DNA of 64,000 bases from Bradyrhizobium diversitatis. Lineage in GTDB: Bacteria; Pseudomonadota; Alphaproteobacteria; Rhizobiales; Xanthobacteraceae. Below the pieces are notes generated by a model that was given only the letters and a program-made list of their open reading frames with translations, made no database searches and was not told the origin of the DNA. The stretch is from assembly GCF_016031635.1 (NCBI RefSeq), contig NZ_JACEGD010000010.1, positions 124,001 through 188,000 of the forward strand, in the 5' to 3' direction. Both the position numbers and the translations under genes were made by a program. Positions 34,957-43,444 of this stretch are shown here, piece by piece (the stretch's first letter is position 1; the number at the start of each line of letters is the position of its first letter).

Positions 34957-35454
34957 CTACGCGGCCTGGCGCTGATGCGTCAGGTACTCCATCGTCACCT
35001 TCTCGACATTGGAGTCGATCCAGGCCGCCATGCGCTGCTCTTCCTGCAACGACGTCTCGAGCGGCGCCTTGGCCTCCGGCATGCCGGCGGCGGCGCAGAG
35101 CGCGAGCAGCGACTTGTAGGCGGCGATCTCGAAATTCTCGAACGCATTGTTCGCGAAGGTGTTCTTGAGAATCTCGTCGCCCGCAGCCGAATGCGCCATG
35201 GCCGTCATGTTGGCCATCACCGACTGCGCCGTGTCCTTCAGTGTCGACGTGCTCTCGCCACAGGCTTCCAGGCATTTCTCCAGCCGGCGCAATTGCTCGT
35301 TGGTCTCCTGAAGGTGAGCGGTGACCTTCGCCTTGACCTCGGGATAGTCGTCGAGCCGCTCTGACTGGCGCTCCATCAATTCTCGCGCCTGTACTTCCAT
35401 CGCATGCGCATTGCGTAGTCCCACCACGAACGTATCGCGGGCTGCATTGGCCAT
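34957..35454 (-). CDS. Ferritin-like DUF892 (YciE/YciF) protein
   Basis: 165 aa, four-helix-bundle pattern with conserved carboxylates and His: RNAHAMEVQARELM (helix A), HLQETNEQLRRLE (B), FENFEIAAYKSLL (C) and EEQRMAAWIDSNV (D). This matches the YciF/DUF892 family, linked to osmotic and oxidative stress. Diiron binding is inferred from the Glu/His spacing. It is monocistronic, with a 208-bp upstream region shared with the Gly-rich gene at 35663. Confidence 0.9.
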   Translation of the reverse strand: MANAARDTFVVGLRNAHAMEVQARELMERQSERLDDYPEVKAKVTAHLQETNEQLRRLEKCLEACGESTSTLKDTAQSVMANMTAMAHSAAGDEILKNTFANNAFENFEIAAYKSLLALCAAAGMPEAKAPLETSLQEEQRMAAWIDSNVEKVTMEYLTHQRQAA

Positions 35455-35662
35455 CTTCCTGTCCTCCGTTTTGACTGACTTCGTTCGCGCAAACCGGGAA
35501 GCACGGGCGATTGTTCCTAGGAGGACCGGGCTGATTGCCGCAGGAGACCCGACTATCTCACGCGCGTTCCGGCCAAAGATCGCTTTGCCTTCTCATCGAC
35601 GAGCATAGGAACAGTCGCCGCCGCGTACGATTGGTTCGCCGTAGACATCAAGGAGAAACAAC

Positions 35663-35980
35663 ATGCGTAAGACTGTTCTGACGATCTTCACAGCTGCGAT
35701 GCTGGCCGGCGCTTCGGTCGGCGCAGCGTTCGCACAAGCCGCCGGCGGTGGCGGCGGTGCTGGCGGAGCCGGCGGCGGCGCAGGTGGTGCAGGCGCCGGT
35801 GCTGGCGCGGGTGCCGGTGGCGGCGCTGGAGCCGGAGCAGGCTCGGGCAGCGGCGGTGCGGGTAGCGCCGGCGGCGGCGGTGGCGTCACGCATGTCGAGC
35901 GTGGCGGACAAGGCGCTTCCAGCCCTCCGGGCATGCGCAATGAAACCACTCCACGATCCGACGGTACAACGCGGCGCTAG
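35663..35980 (+). CDS. Secreted Gly/Ala-rich low-complexity protein
   Basis: 105 aa. A signal peptide (residues 1-25, ending in AFAQA) is followed by about 55 residues of Gly and Ala in irregular GGAGAGAG runs, then a polar tail (THVERGGQGASSPPG). The codons are almost all GGN/GCN, so the reading frame is not strongly constrained, but the signal peptide and the AAGGAGA ribosome site support a real gene. The function is unknown; cell-surface or outer-membrane association is possible. Confidence 0.7.
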   Translation: MRKTVLTIFTAAMLAGASVGAAFAQAAGGGGGAGGAGGGAGGAGAGAGAGAGGGAGAGAGSGSGGAGSAGGGGGVTHVERGGQGASSPPGMRNETTPRSDGTTRR

Positions 35981-36130
35981 GAGAGCGGCGGCGACCCAAC
36001 GCGGGGCTTCATTGCACAACTGCAGTGAAGCAGATGCAGGAGCCCCCGAGTCACCAACGCGCTCACGTGACCCTGCGCGGGGCAAGCCGCCAGCTGCGAC
36101 GACGGCTTGCCTCGCAGACCGCGCTTACCC

Positions 36131-36171
36131 CGTCATTCCGGGCACGCCCCATTGAGCGTGCCGGAATGACG
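36131..36171. terminator. Palindrome between convergent genes, probable bidirectional terminator
   Basis: Arms CGTCATTCCGGGCACGC (36131-36147) and GCGTGCCGGAATGACG (36156-36171) pair with one bulge and an 8-nt loop. It lies just beyond the stop codon of the AHSA1 gene. It belongs to the GTCATTCCGG repeat type seen at 44504-44604. Confidence 0.6.
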
Positions 36172-36177
36172 CTGCCC

Positions 36178-36669
36178 TCACCGGCTCATGGCGGCGACAT
36201 AGGCGGCAAGCTTGTCCAGCGTCTGGTAGCCGTATTCGACGGCGCCGAAGCCGATCATGCCGTCGCGCTGCTCGGTGCTCGAGGCCAGCTGGCGCATCAT
36301 CAGAACGGTCTTGCCGTTGCTCTGTTCGGCAAAGGTGACGGTGAAGCGGAACATGCCGGGATCATCGTCCTGGTCGAGGCCGTGATCCATCTCCATCAGA
36401 GAAGGCCGTTCGATGCGGCGGAACCGCATGCGGTTCGGGTACACCGTGCCGTCGGGACCGATCATGTTGAAGCGCCAGACGCCGCCGACGCGCACGTCGA
36501 TCTCGAAGGTCTCGACCTTGAATCCTTTCGGCCCGAACCATTGCGGCAGATGCTTCGGGTTGGACCACGCCTCGAACACCAGATCGCGCGGCGCGTCGAT
36601 CACGCGCGACATCACGATCTCGCGGTCGAGCGACCATTGCGACAGGGCGGGATTGGCAGAATTGGTCAT
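36178..36669 (-). CDS. SRPBCC/AHSA1-family protein
   Basis: 163 aa. The START-like fold signature is clear: REIVMSRVIDAPRDLVFEAWSNPKHLPQWFGPKGF at the N-terminus, then GGVWRFNMIGPDG. Such proteins bind hydrophobic ligands or act as Aha1-like domains. It is translationally coupled to the upstream ArsR regulator (TGATG overlap at 36667-36671), a widespread pairing. The ligand is unknown. Confidence 0.92.
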   Translation of the reverse strand: MTNSANPALSQWSLDREIVMSRVIDAPRDLVFEAWSNPKHLPQWFGPKGFKVETFEIDVRVGGVWRFNMIGPDGTVYPNRMRFRRIERPSLMEMDHGLDQDDDPGMFRFTVTFAEQSNGKTVLMMRQLASSTEQRDGMIGFGAVEYGYQTLDKLAAYVAAMSR

Positions 36670-37058
36670 CACTCGGAACCTTTCCGTTTGGTTGTTCGGG
36701 ACGGCCGCCTGGCGCCCGCCCTCTCCTTCTCTTTCTTGAGTTTCATCACGTAGGCCTCGAACCGGTCGAGCCGCGCCTCCCACACCGCGCGCTGCTGCTG
36801 GAACCAATCCTCCGCGCCCAGAAGCACATCCGGACTGAGACGGCAGGTGCGCACGCGGCCGGCCTTCTCCGACAGAACGAGCCCACTCGTCTCCAGCACG
36901 TGGATGTGTTTCATGAAGCTCGGCAGCGCCATGTCGAAGGGATCGGCGAGCTCGCCGACCGACGCCTCGCCCGCGCAGAGCCGCATCACGATCGCCCGCC
37001 GCGTAGGGTCGGCGAGCGCTGCGAAAACATGGTCGAGGCGGGACGATTGGTTAGCCAT
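36669..37058 (-). CDS. ArsR-family winged-helix regulator
   Basis: 129 aa. The winged helix occupies about 8-85: LDHVFAALADPTRRAIVMRLCAGE, a recognition helix LPSFMKHIHVLETSGLV, and a wing KAGRVRTCRL. The metal-binding ELCVCDL motif is absent, so it is the SdpR/AHSA1-associated type, not a metal sensor. ATG 37058 is inside the left operator. Its C-tail is basic. It controls its own two-gene unit with AHSA1, judging by the repeats at 37051-37116. Confidence 0.92.
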   Translation of the reverse strand: MANQSSRLDHVFAALADPTRRAIVMRLCAGEASVGELADPFDMALPSFMKHIHVLETSGLVLSEKAGRVRTCRLSPDVLLGAEDWFQQQRAVWEARLDRFEAYVMKLKKEKERAGARRPSRTTKRKGSE

Positions 37059-37116
37059 GAAGCTAACTATAGCGCCGCGGCCCTGCGCCGTCAACAATTG
37101 TTAGCTCATAAGCTAA
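37051..37116. promoter_or_regulatory. Paired TTAGC-N6-GCTAA operators of ArsR-AHSA1 unit
   Basis: TTAGCCATGAAGCTAA (37051-37066) covers the ArsR start codon, and TTAGCTCATAAGCTAA (37101-37116) lies exactly 50 bp upstream of it on the gene's strand. Between them is another palindrome, AACAATTGTT (37094-37103). Autorepression by the ArsR dimer at both sites is likely. The spacing corresponds to nearly five helical turns. Confidence 0.75.
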
Positions 37117-37141
37117 GTAATTTGGCGGCGCAGTCGCCGCC

Positions 37142-37846
37142 TCAGACCGAGCGCGTCAGGCCGCCGTCGACGCGGATGTTCTGGCCGGTGATGTAGGCCG
37201 CCCCGTCGGAGGCGAGGAACGAAATCGTCGCCGCAACCTCCTCGACCTTGCCGTAGCGCTTCAGCGGCACGCTGTCGCGTCGCGCGTCCTGCTGCGGCAG
37301 GCTGTCGATCCAGCCCGGCAGGACGTTGTTCATGCGAATGTTGTCGGCGGCGTAAGTGTCGGTGAAGATCTTGGTGAAGGCGGCAAGGCCGGCGCGGAAC
37401 ACCGCCGAGGTCGGGAACATCGCGCTTGGCTCGAACGCCCAGGCCGTCGAGATGTTGATGATGGCGCCGTCCTTCTGCGCCTGCATCACCGGCGTCACCA
37501 GCCGCGTCGGACGGATCACGTTCAGCAGATAGGTGTCGAGGCCGGCGTGCCACTGCTCGTCGGTGATCTCGGTGATGGGCGCACGCGGCCCGTGTCCGGC
37601 GCTGTTGACGAGCACGTCGATCCGCCCCCATTTCGCCATCGCGGCGTCGACCAGGCGCTTCAGATCCTCGTTCGACTGGTTCGAGCCTGTGACGCCGCAG
37701 CCGCCGAGCTCGGCGGCCAGCGTCTCGCCCTTGCCGGAGGACGACAGGATCGCGACGCGAAACCCGTCCGCTGCCAGCCGGCGCGCAGCCCCCGCCCCCA
37801 TGCCGCTGCCGCCGGCGGTAACGAGCGCGACCTTCTCTGCTGCCAT
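37142..37846 (-). CDS. SDR-fold protein lacking the Tyr-Lys catalytic pair
   Basis: 234 aa. The cofactor loop TAGGSGMGAGA is at 10-20, NSAG at 81-84, and the end GQNIRVDGGL is standard, so NAD(P) binding is likely. The catalytic segment, however, reads TSAVFRAGLAAF: by alignment to the SDR at 15304-16071, Tyr is Ser 147 and Lys is Arg 151, while Ser 133 remains. It may be a non-catalytic or altered SDR. It is co-oriented with the downstream ArsR gene but separated from it by the operator region. Confidence 0.85.
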   Translation of the reverse strand: MAAEKVALVTAGGSGMGAGAARRLAADGFRVAILSSSGKGETLAAELGGCGVTGSNQSNEDLKRLVDAAMAKWGRIDVLVNSAGHGPRAPITEITDEQWHAGLDTYLLNVIRPTRLVTPVMQAQKDGAIINISTAWAFEPSAMFPTSAVFRAGLAAFTKIFTDTYAADNIRMNNVLPGWIDSLPQQDARRDSVPLKRYGKVEEVAATISFLASDGAAYITGQNIRVDGGLTRSV

Positions 37847-37960
37847 GACCGATCATCCCTGTGTTGAGGCGAGCCGCAGGCTCGGCCTATCATGGGGCCT
37901 TCTACAGCCAGACCTCGCGGCAGGTCCATGGTCGAGGGCATCCATCATGAGCGACTCGAG

Positions 37961-38803
37961 ATGAGTGATCTGCATATCCGCAATCTGCGCCCCGAGGAAA
38001 TCGCCCTCGCCGTCGACTGGGCCGCGGCCGAGGGCTGGAATCCGGGCCTGGCCGATGCCGCCTGCTTCGCCGTCCCCGATCCGCAAGGCTTCTTCGTCGG
38101 CGAGATCGACGGTGAGCCGGTCGCGACCGTCTCCTGCGTCAACTATGATGACCGCTTCGCCTTCCTCGGCTTCTACATCGTGCGCCAGCGCTTTCGCGGC
38201 GCCGGCCATGGCCTCCGCATCTGGAACGCAGCCATCGCACATGCGGGCGGGCGCGTGATCGGGCTCGACGGCGTCGTGGCGCAGCAGGACAATTACAAAA
38301 GGTCCGGCTTCCAGCTCGCTTACGCCAATATCCGCTATGGCGGCGTCGTGGCAGCGCCACCGAGGCCACCTGCCGGCGTCGTCACTCTCGACAAGATCCC
38401 ATTTGCAATCGTTGAAGCTGATGATGCCACCGTGTTCCCTGCCGCGCGCGGCGGCTTTCTGCGCGCCTGGATCAACACATCAGGCCATATCGGCCATGCG
38501 CTGCTGCGCGGTGGCAGGCTAGCCGCATGGGGCGTGATCCGTCCGTGCCGGACGGGCTACAAGATCGGCCCGCTCGTCGCCGACAATCGCGCGGCGGCGG
38601 AAACCGTCATGCAGGCCTTGCTGGTAAGCACGCGCGGCGGCGAAATTTTCCTCGACGTTCCCGCCGTCAACCGCGAAGCGATTGCGCTCGCGGAGTCGCT
38701 CGGCCTGATGCCGGTTTTCGAGACGGCGCGGATGTACACCGGGCCGATCCCGCCGCTGCGCATCGACCGCGTCTTCGGCGTGACCAGCTTCGAGCTGGGT
38801 TAG
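37961..38803 (+). CDS. GNAT N-acetyltransferase with second C-terminal domain
   Basis: 280 aa. The N-terminal GNAT domain (about 1-130) carries the acetyl-CoA loop QRFRGAGHGLRIW. The C-terminal half (about 145-275) has a second acetyltransferase-like fold (GGRLAAWGVIRPCRTGYKIGPLVAD), as in YitH-type proteins. ATG 37961 starts where homology would begin (SDLHIRNLRPEE); ATG 37928 is an alternative 11 codons upstream. The substrate is unknown. It is convergent with the next gene with a 1-nt gap. Confidence 0.87.
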   Translation: MSDLHIRNLRPEEIALAVDWAAAEGWNPGLADAACFAVPDPQGFFVGEIDGEPVATVSCVNYDDRFAFLGFYIVRQRFRGAGHGLRIWNAAIAHAGGRVIGLDGVVAQQDNYKRSGFQLAYANIRYGGVVAAPPRPPAGVVTLDKIPFAIVEADDATVFPAARGGFLRAWINTSGHIGHALLRGGRLAAWGVIRPCRTGYKIGPLVADNRAAAETVMQALLVSTRGGEIFLDVPAVNREAIALAESLGLMPVFETARMYTGPIPPLRIDRVFGVTSFELG

Positions 38804-38804
38804 C

Positions 38805-39251
38805 TCAGTAGCAGCGCATGATGTTGACGGTGTGCTCGCTGCCGCCGCGGCCGGGCACGGTCACCTGCTCCGTCGGGCAGCTCGGCACATAGGGCCGGTT
38901 GGACGGCACGACGTTCGGCGGGTAGCGATGCGTCCAGTCCCAGGGAACATCATAGGTGTAGGTGTAACGCACGTCGCGGGAGAGTGGCTGGGCGGCATCA
39001 ACAAAGGGCTGGCTGTAGCCAGCGCCATCATACAAGAAGCTGCCGCCGCCCGGCCAATAGACCCACGGAGCGCTGCGGCGATGGAACCGGGCGCCCGGCG
39101 CGATCGGCGGACGTGCTCCAACCGGCGGCGCGGTGGCAACGACACCGGGCGCCGCGGCGACAGCGGGTCCGGCAGAGCTGTCACTTGCAGTCAGGAGCAG
39201 CGCGGCTGCGCTGAGCGAGGCGAACAACGCCCCATGTGATCTGGCAATCAT
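38805..39251 (-). CDS. Small secreted protein, unknown
   Basis: 148 aa with a signal peptide (residues 1-27). The mature part is rich in Pro, Tyr and aromatic residues (WVYWPGGGSFLYDG, YTYTYDVPWDW) and ends in CPTEQVTVPG...IMRCY with two Cys that could form a disulphide. Not recognised. The ATG at 39251 gives a good signal peptide. An AT-rich segment with a TTAAC-N5-GTTAA palindrome (39337-39351) lies upstream and may hold its promoter. Confidence 0.72.
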   Translation of the reverse strand: MIARSHGALFASLSAAALLLTASDSSAGPAVAAAPGVVATAPPVGARPPIAPGARFHRRSAPWVYWPGGGSFLYDGAGYSQPFVDAAQPLSRDVRYTYTYDVPWDWTHRYPPNVVPSNRPYVPSCPTEQVTVPGRGGSEHTVNIMRCY

Positions 39252-39336
39252 GATACGCACCACACTCGTTTGGCTTCGCGATAGCGGCTCCCCGCAGGAG
39301 GCTAGGCCGGGCTGCCGCCCACCCGCAAACATATAT

Positions 39337-39351
39337 TTAACTATTGGTTAA
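39337..39351. promoter_or_regulatory. AT-rich palindrome in intergenic region
   Basis: TTAAC-N5-GTTAA lies in an unusually AT-rich island (39331-39351) between the divergent genes at 39251 and 39537. It could be an operator or promoter element. Evidence is symmetry and base composition only. Confidence 0.35.
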
Positions 39352-39536
39352 GGCACGCGATTAGGGGGGAACATGGTGCGGCAGAACGCCCGGGATTCTC
39401 ATCTCGTTTCAGCCACTTCGTTCCGCGGCGGGCGCATCATAACCAGTTGATTGGAGTTGACCGCTCCTGGCCCATGCGTCCGGAACGCTCCCGCATTGCA
39501 ACCGTTGGCCCCCGACACAAGCAAGGAGCATCTCCA

Positions 39537-39818
39537 ATGCAGAACAAGTCAAAACTCCTCTGCCTGGTCACGGCATCACTGGTCGCGGGCACCGCGGCCG
39601 CCTCGGCGCAGGGCTACGATTGGAACGGCCGGTCCGTGGGCTGGGACCGCACGGCGCCCGCCTATGAACCGGTTCAGCCGCGCGCATACTATCCGGACGT
39701 GGCCGGGCCGTATGGCGCACTCAACGGCACCAACCATCCAACTCCGAGTTCGACGCAGGGCGATGTCGGCCCTGGCGGCAACAACAACGGCACGCTGACC
39801 GGCAGATATCGCTGGTAA
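39537..39818 (+). CDS. Small secreted protein, unknown
   Basis: 93 aa. A signal peptide (residues 1-24, ending in ASA) precedes a Gly/Asn/Pro/Tyr-rich mature chain (YDWNGRSVGWDR, PGGNNNGTLTG). It starts at ATG 39537 behind AAGGAGC. A GC-rich terminator follows at 39834. Not recognised; one of several small exported proteins in the window. Confidence 0.72.
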   Translation: MQNKSKLLCLVTASLVAGTAAASAQGYDWNGRSVGWDRTAPAYEPVQPRAYYPDVAGPYGALNGTNHPTPSSTQGDVGPGGNNNGTLTGRYRW

Positions 39819-39833
39819 GATCGCCTGACGCGA

Positions 39834-39862
39834 GGCCCACCGTCCGTAGCGGGCGGTGGGCC
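39834..39862 (+). terminator. Rho-independent-like terminator
   Basis: GGCCCACCG (39834-39842) pairs with CGGTGGGCC (39854-39862), with an 11-nt loop. It lies 16 bp beyond the stop of the small secreted gene. The T run after it is short, so termination efficiency is uncertain. Confidence 0.65.
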
Positions 39863-40580
39863 TTCGTGCGTCAGCGGCCTGCCGCCCGCGCAGCCGACCG
39901 CACCGGGTCGCGTCTCCGGGCACAATCCCTTGCGTTGCCTGTCGGGCAAAACACCCAAACCGTCGGTCAAGACGCCTCGCCGAAAATATTCCGCTTTACC
40001 GAAATTCGGAAACGGCGTATGTGTCGCCGCAACCCGGCCCCATGGAAGAGGGGCGTATCGCGATCGTCACGAACGCGGGCCGGGCGGCGGTGGACGCAGA
40101 TGGCGTTGGCACGAACGGGCTTGCAGGGCGGGAGACCGTGAGCAAGGTCGTCGTGCATGCGACCGGTGCCATCAGCGTACGGCAAAATCGTGTGGTCCTG
40201 GCGCCCGGGGTCTGTGCGCCAAGTGTTGCGGTGACGTTGCGGCCCGACCGGGCTCGCAGCGCCAGTCATCCGCAAGGCGACGGGGGCAATAGTGCATCGC
40301 TCCCCGGGGAGATCACGACATAAGCCGTTCCAACCACTGCGCAGGGAAGGCCGGGATGTCTCCGGTTGCCCTGTTACCCGCTATGCATCGAAGCGCACGC
40401 AGTTTGCGTCCGGCATGGCGGTCGATGGGAGCCAACCGGCTCCCGGCCTTCCCTGCGCCCTCTTTCATTTGAGGGTGAGGCGACAAGCAAAGCTCGGGCG
40501 AGATGAGCCACGAGAACGAGAAGATGTGTCTGCAGGTGAGGTGCGAATCGAAAGAGCGATGTCCGCCGCCCCTACACTCC

Positions 40581-40658
40581 GTCATTGCGAGCGCAGCGAA
40601 GCAATCCAGACTCTTTCCGTGGAGGGATTCTGGATTGCTTCGCTTCGCTCGCAATGAC
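40581..40658. repeat. 78-bp palindromic interspersed repeat, copy 2
   Basis: The same element as 2418-2495: left arm identical over 29 bp, right arm with one C-to-T change (CGCTTCGCTCGC). Loop sequences differ moderately, but length is conserved. Confidence 0.9.
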
Positions 40659-40691
40659 GCTGTTGATGCAGTTGCGCGCGAACACCCCGCT

Positions 40692-40831
40692 CTCGTGCCC
40701 CGGACGCAGCGCAGCGCTTCTTCAGCGGTGCGCTGCAGAGCCGGGGCCCATGTTGCAGCGACCCGTGCGGCCTCCAGGGTCCCGGCTCTGCGCAGCAACG
40801 CTTATGCGTTGCAGCTTGTCCGGGACACGAG
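40692..40831. repeat. 140-bp element with inverted ends
   Basis: The left end CTCGTGCCCCGGAC is mirrored by GTCCGGGACACGAG at 40818-40831 with one mismatch. Its interior holds GCAGCG-rich stems. It resembles the 8521-8674 element in its CCCGGAC ends and size. Confidence 0.65.
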
Positions 40832-40961
40832 AGTGACGAGGGCCCCTCCCCAGCCCTTGCAGCGGCAACGGGCCTTGTAACAAGACTGTCATCCCGCGAA
40901 ACTAAACGAAGCTAGGGGGCCGCGGTCGCGGCCACGCCGCCTTCACCGCTAGGAGATCCTG

Positions 40962-42815
40962 ATGCGCCGTTCACTGGTGTTGCTATCCGCCGGACTGACC
41001 GTGCTGTCCACCGGACTGGCCTCTGCCCAGAACAGCACGCCCCGCAACCTGATCCTGTTCATTCCCGACGGTCTGCGTGCGCTGAAGGTCACGCCGGAAA
41101 CCGCGCCGGCGATGGCCGAAGTCCGCGACAAGGGCGTCAACTTCAAGAACCCGCATTCGCTGTTCCCGACCTTCACCATGGCCAACGGCTCGGCGATGTC
41201 GACAGGTCATTATCTCGGCGACACCGGCGTGTTCTCCAACACGATCTGGACCAACTACACCTCCGCACCCGCCGGTGACACCGTCGTCCCCTTCATCGAG
41301 AACGACGCCGTGCTCGGCGACATCGACGAGCATTTCAAGGGCGACTACCTCAACGAAGAGACCATCCTGAAGATGGCTCGCGACAAGGGGCTGAGCACCG
41401 CGGCGATCGGCAAGGTCGGCCCGACCTACCAGTTCGACCACACCGACAAGCCTGAAAAGCCCGGCCAGCATTCGATCGTGTTCGACGATTCCACCGGCGG
41501 CAAGAACGGTGTCGCATTGTCCGACGAGGTGAAGGACGCCTTGACCAAGGCCGGCCTGCCCCTCGCCACGCCGCCGCGCGGTGACAACTCCAAGGCGGGC
41601 GATGCCAGGACGCCGGGCACCACGGTCGCAAACGTCGCGCAGCAGGCCTATTTCGCCGACGTCGCCGCCAAGGTGGTGCTGCCGATGTTCAGGGCGCGCA
41701 ACAAGCCGTTCGTGCTGGTGTTCTGGTCGCGCGATCCTGACGGCAGCCAGCACAATACCGGCGACAGCCTCAACCAGATCATGCCCGGCATCAACGGGCC
41801 GACCTCGATGGCCGGCATCAAGAACGCCGACACCAACCTCGCCCAGCTTCGCAAGGCACTCGACGAGCTCGGGCTCGCGGCCTCGACCAACATCATCGTC
41901 TCGGCCGACCACGGCTTCTCGACCATCTCCAAGGAGAGCAAGTCCAGCCCCTCGGCCAAGGTCGGCTATGACGACACGCCGAAGGACTTCCTGCCGATGG
42001 GCTTCCTGGCGCTCGATCTTGCGAAAGCGCTCGATCTGCCCCTGTTCGATCCCAACGACAAGAACGCGAAGATCGAAGGCAACAAGCATCCCAGGGCGGG
42101 CAACGGCGTGCTCGGCAAGGATCCGGAGAAGCCCGATCTCGTCGTCGCCACCAATGGCGGCTCCGACCTGATCTATCTGCCGAACAAGGACAAGAAGCTG
42201 GCGGCGAAGACGATCAAGGCACTGCTCGAACAGGATTACGTGTCCGGCCTGTTCGTCGAGGACTCGCTCGGCCGCTTCCCCGGCACGCTGCCGCTGTCGA
42301 GCATCAACCTGCGCGGCAAGGCGGCGACGCCGACGCCGTCGATCGTCGTCAACTTCCGCTCCTATGCCAGCGATTGCGGCGAGGCGCCGACCAACTGCTC
42401 GGTGCAGGTTGCCGATACCGTGCTGCGCCAGGGCCAGGGCATGCATGGCAGCTTCAGCCGCGGCGACACCATGAATTTCATGGCCGCGATCGGTCCGGAC
42501 TTCAAGGCGGGCTATGTCGACGAGATTCCGGTCAGCAATGCCGACGTCGGCATGACGGCCGCCCGGCTGATGGGCCTGCGCGGCTCGCAGAACGGCGGCC
42601 TGATCGGCCGCGTGATGTCGGAAGCCATGCCCAACGGCGTTGTGCCGAAGGCTTTTGTCGGCACGCTGAAGTCCAAGCCCGCCGAGGGCGGCCTGATGAC
42701 GGTGCTGAACTTCCAGCGCGTCGGCAGCCAGCGCTATTTCGATGCCGCCGGTTTTCCGGGCCGCACGCTCGGGCTCGAGCCTGACACCGGCAAACAAAAA
42801 ACGGCGGGGAAATGA
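40962..42815 (+). CDS. Secreted alkaline phosphatase-superfamily phosphodiesterase
   Basis: 617 aa with a signal peptide (residues 1-22). The alkaline phosphatase-fold order is visible: metal-binding PDG (Asp 36), nucleophile region LFPTFTMANG with Thr 70/72, SRDPDGSQHNTGD, and a second metal loop VSADHGFS. It resembles type I phosphodiesterase/nucleotide pyrophosphatases. The ATG at 40962 follows AGGAG. It is monocistronic with no phosphate-starvation box identified by eye. Confidence 0.88.
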   Translation: MRRSLVLLSAGLTVLSTGLASAQNSTPRNLILFIPDGLRALKVTPETAPAMAEVRDKGVNFKNPHSLFPTFTMANGSAMSTGHYLGDTGVFSNTIWTNYTSAPAGDTVVPFIENDAVLGDIDEHFKGDYLNEETILKMARDKGLSTAAIGKVGPTYQFDHTDKPEKPGQHSIVFDDSTGGKNGVALSDEVKDALTKAGLPLATPPRGDNSKAGDARTPGTTVANVAQQAYFADVAAKVVLPMFRARNKPFVLVFWSRDPDGSQHNTGDSLNQIMPGINGPTSMAGIKNADTNLAQLRKALDELGLAASTNIIVSADHGFSTISKESKSSPSAKVGYDDTPKDFLPMGFLALDLAKALDLPLFDPNDKNAKIEGNKHPRAGNGVLGKDPEKPDLVVATNGGSDLIYLPNKDKKLAAKTIKALLEQDYVSGLFVEDSLGRFPGTLPLSSINLRGKAATPTPSIVVNFRSYASDCGEAPTNCSVQVADTVLRQGQGMHGSFSRGDTMNFMAAIGPDFKAGYVDEIPVSNADVGMTAARLMGLRGSQNGGLIGRVMSEAMPNGVVPKAFVGTLKSKPAEGGLMTVLNFQRVGSQRYFDAAGFPGRTLGLEPDTGKQKTAGK

Positions 42816-42871
42816 CCCCGCCGCTTCATCGAGCGCGCGATTGAGGCGCGCAAACTCACATGCCCCGTCTC

Positions 42872-43444
42872 TTACATCCCAATGTCGAACACGTTCGGCA
42901 ATTGGCCCGCCAGAGGCAGCGCGGTGGCGCCGAGGAAGGTCGCCACCATCGCCATCAGGCGACGGTTGTTCTGGCGCTTGCCGCGCATCTGGCCGGCGAT
43001 CCACTCCAGCATCTCGCTGTTGACCTTGGACGCATAGGACGGCGCCCAGCTCTCGATCTCGGTGTCGGCCGACAGCGCGACGCTGCGCGGCGGCACCTTC
43101 ATGCCCGAGGCACTGGCGGCATAATGGGCAACGGCCTTGGCAAGCAGGTCGTCGAACCGGCCACCATCGGTGCGCTCGGTCGCGGCCTCGTTGATCTCGA
43201 ACAGCACTTCGGCTTCGGCGCGGCTGACCGGCTGGTCGTTGACGGCGGTGGCGGTGAGGATGCGCGCGCACCAGGCGGTGTCATCGGCATCCAGCGAACG
43301 GGAGAAATGCACCCTTCCCTTGGTCGTGGGGCCTTCGCCCGTGATCACGCCGTCGCGCACGATGCTCAGCGCATGGGCCGCAGTATCGCGGCAGGATGGT
43401 TCGAGGGACGACGACTCGGTAGGCTTAGGCGCAGCGGCAGACAT
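42872..43444 (-). CDS. Conserved-looking protein of unknown function (possibly TerB-like)
   Basis: 190 aa. Helical and acidic in the middle (AEAEVLFEINEAATERTDGGRFDDLLAKAVAHYAA), with a C-terminal hydrophobic stretch at about 165-182 (LMAMVATFLGATALPLAG) that may be a membrane anchor. The middle resembles TerB-type helical domains, but this is not firm. It starts at ATG 43444. It converges with the phosphodiesterase and is divergent from peroxiredoxin. Confidence 0.7.
   Translation of the reverse strand: MSAAAPKPTESSSLEPSCRDTAAHALSIVRDGVITGEGPTTKGRVHFSRSLDADDTAWCARILTATAVNDQPVSRAEAEVLFEINEAATERTDGGRFDDLLAKAVAHYAASASGMKVPPRSVALSADTEIESWAPSYASKVNSEMLEWIAGQMRGKRQNNRRLMAMVATFLGATALPLAGQLPNVFDIGM

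Larger units (their letters stand above)
39863..40961. other. Gene-free, repeat-containing stretch
   Basis: No convincing gene is seen in about 1.1 kb. Short open frames occur, but none has a ribosome site or recognisable protein. The segment around 40040-40480 resembles fossil sequence found repeatedly in Bradyrhizobium genomes, recalled from often-annotated junk frames with the string GRDVSGCPV; not searched. Two palindromic repeats are embedded (40581-40658, 40692-40831). Confidence 0.6.

Noticed and set aside
40581..40831. Possible CRISPR-like repeats
   Set aside because: Two different palindromic elements with no regular spacing or spacers; no cas genes in the window.
40983..43271. 762-codon minus-strand frame
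   Set aside because: Antisense to the phosphodiesterase, which has a signal peptide and catalytic motifs.
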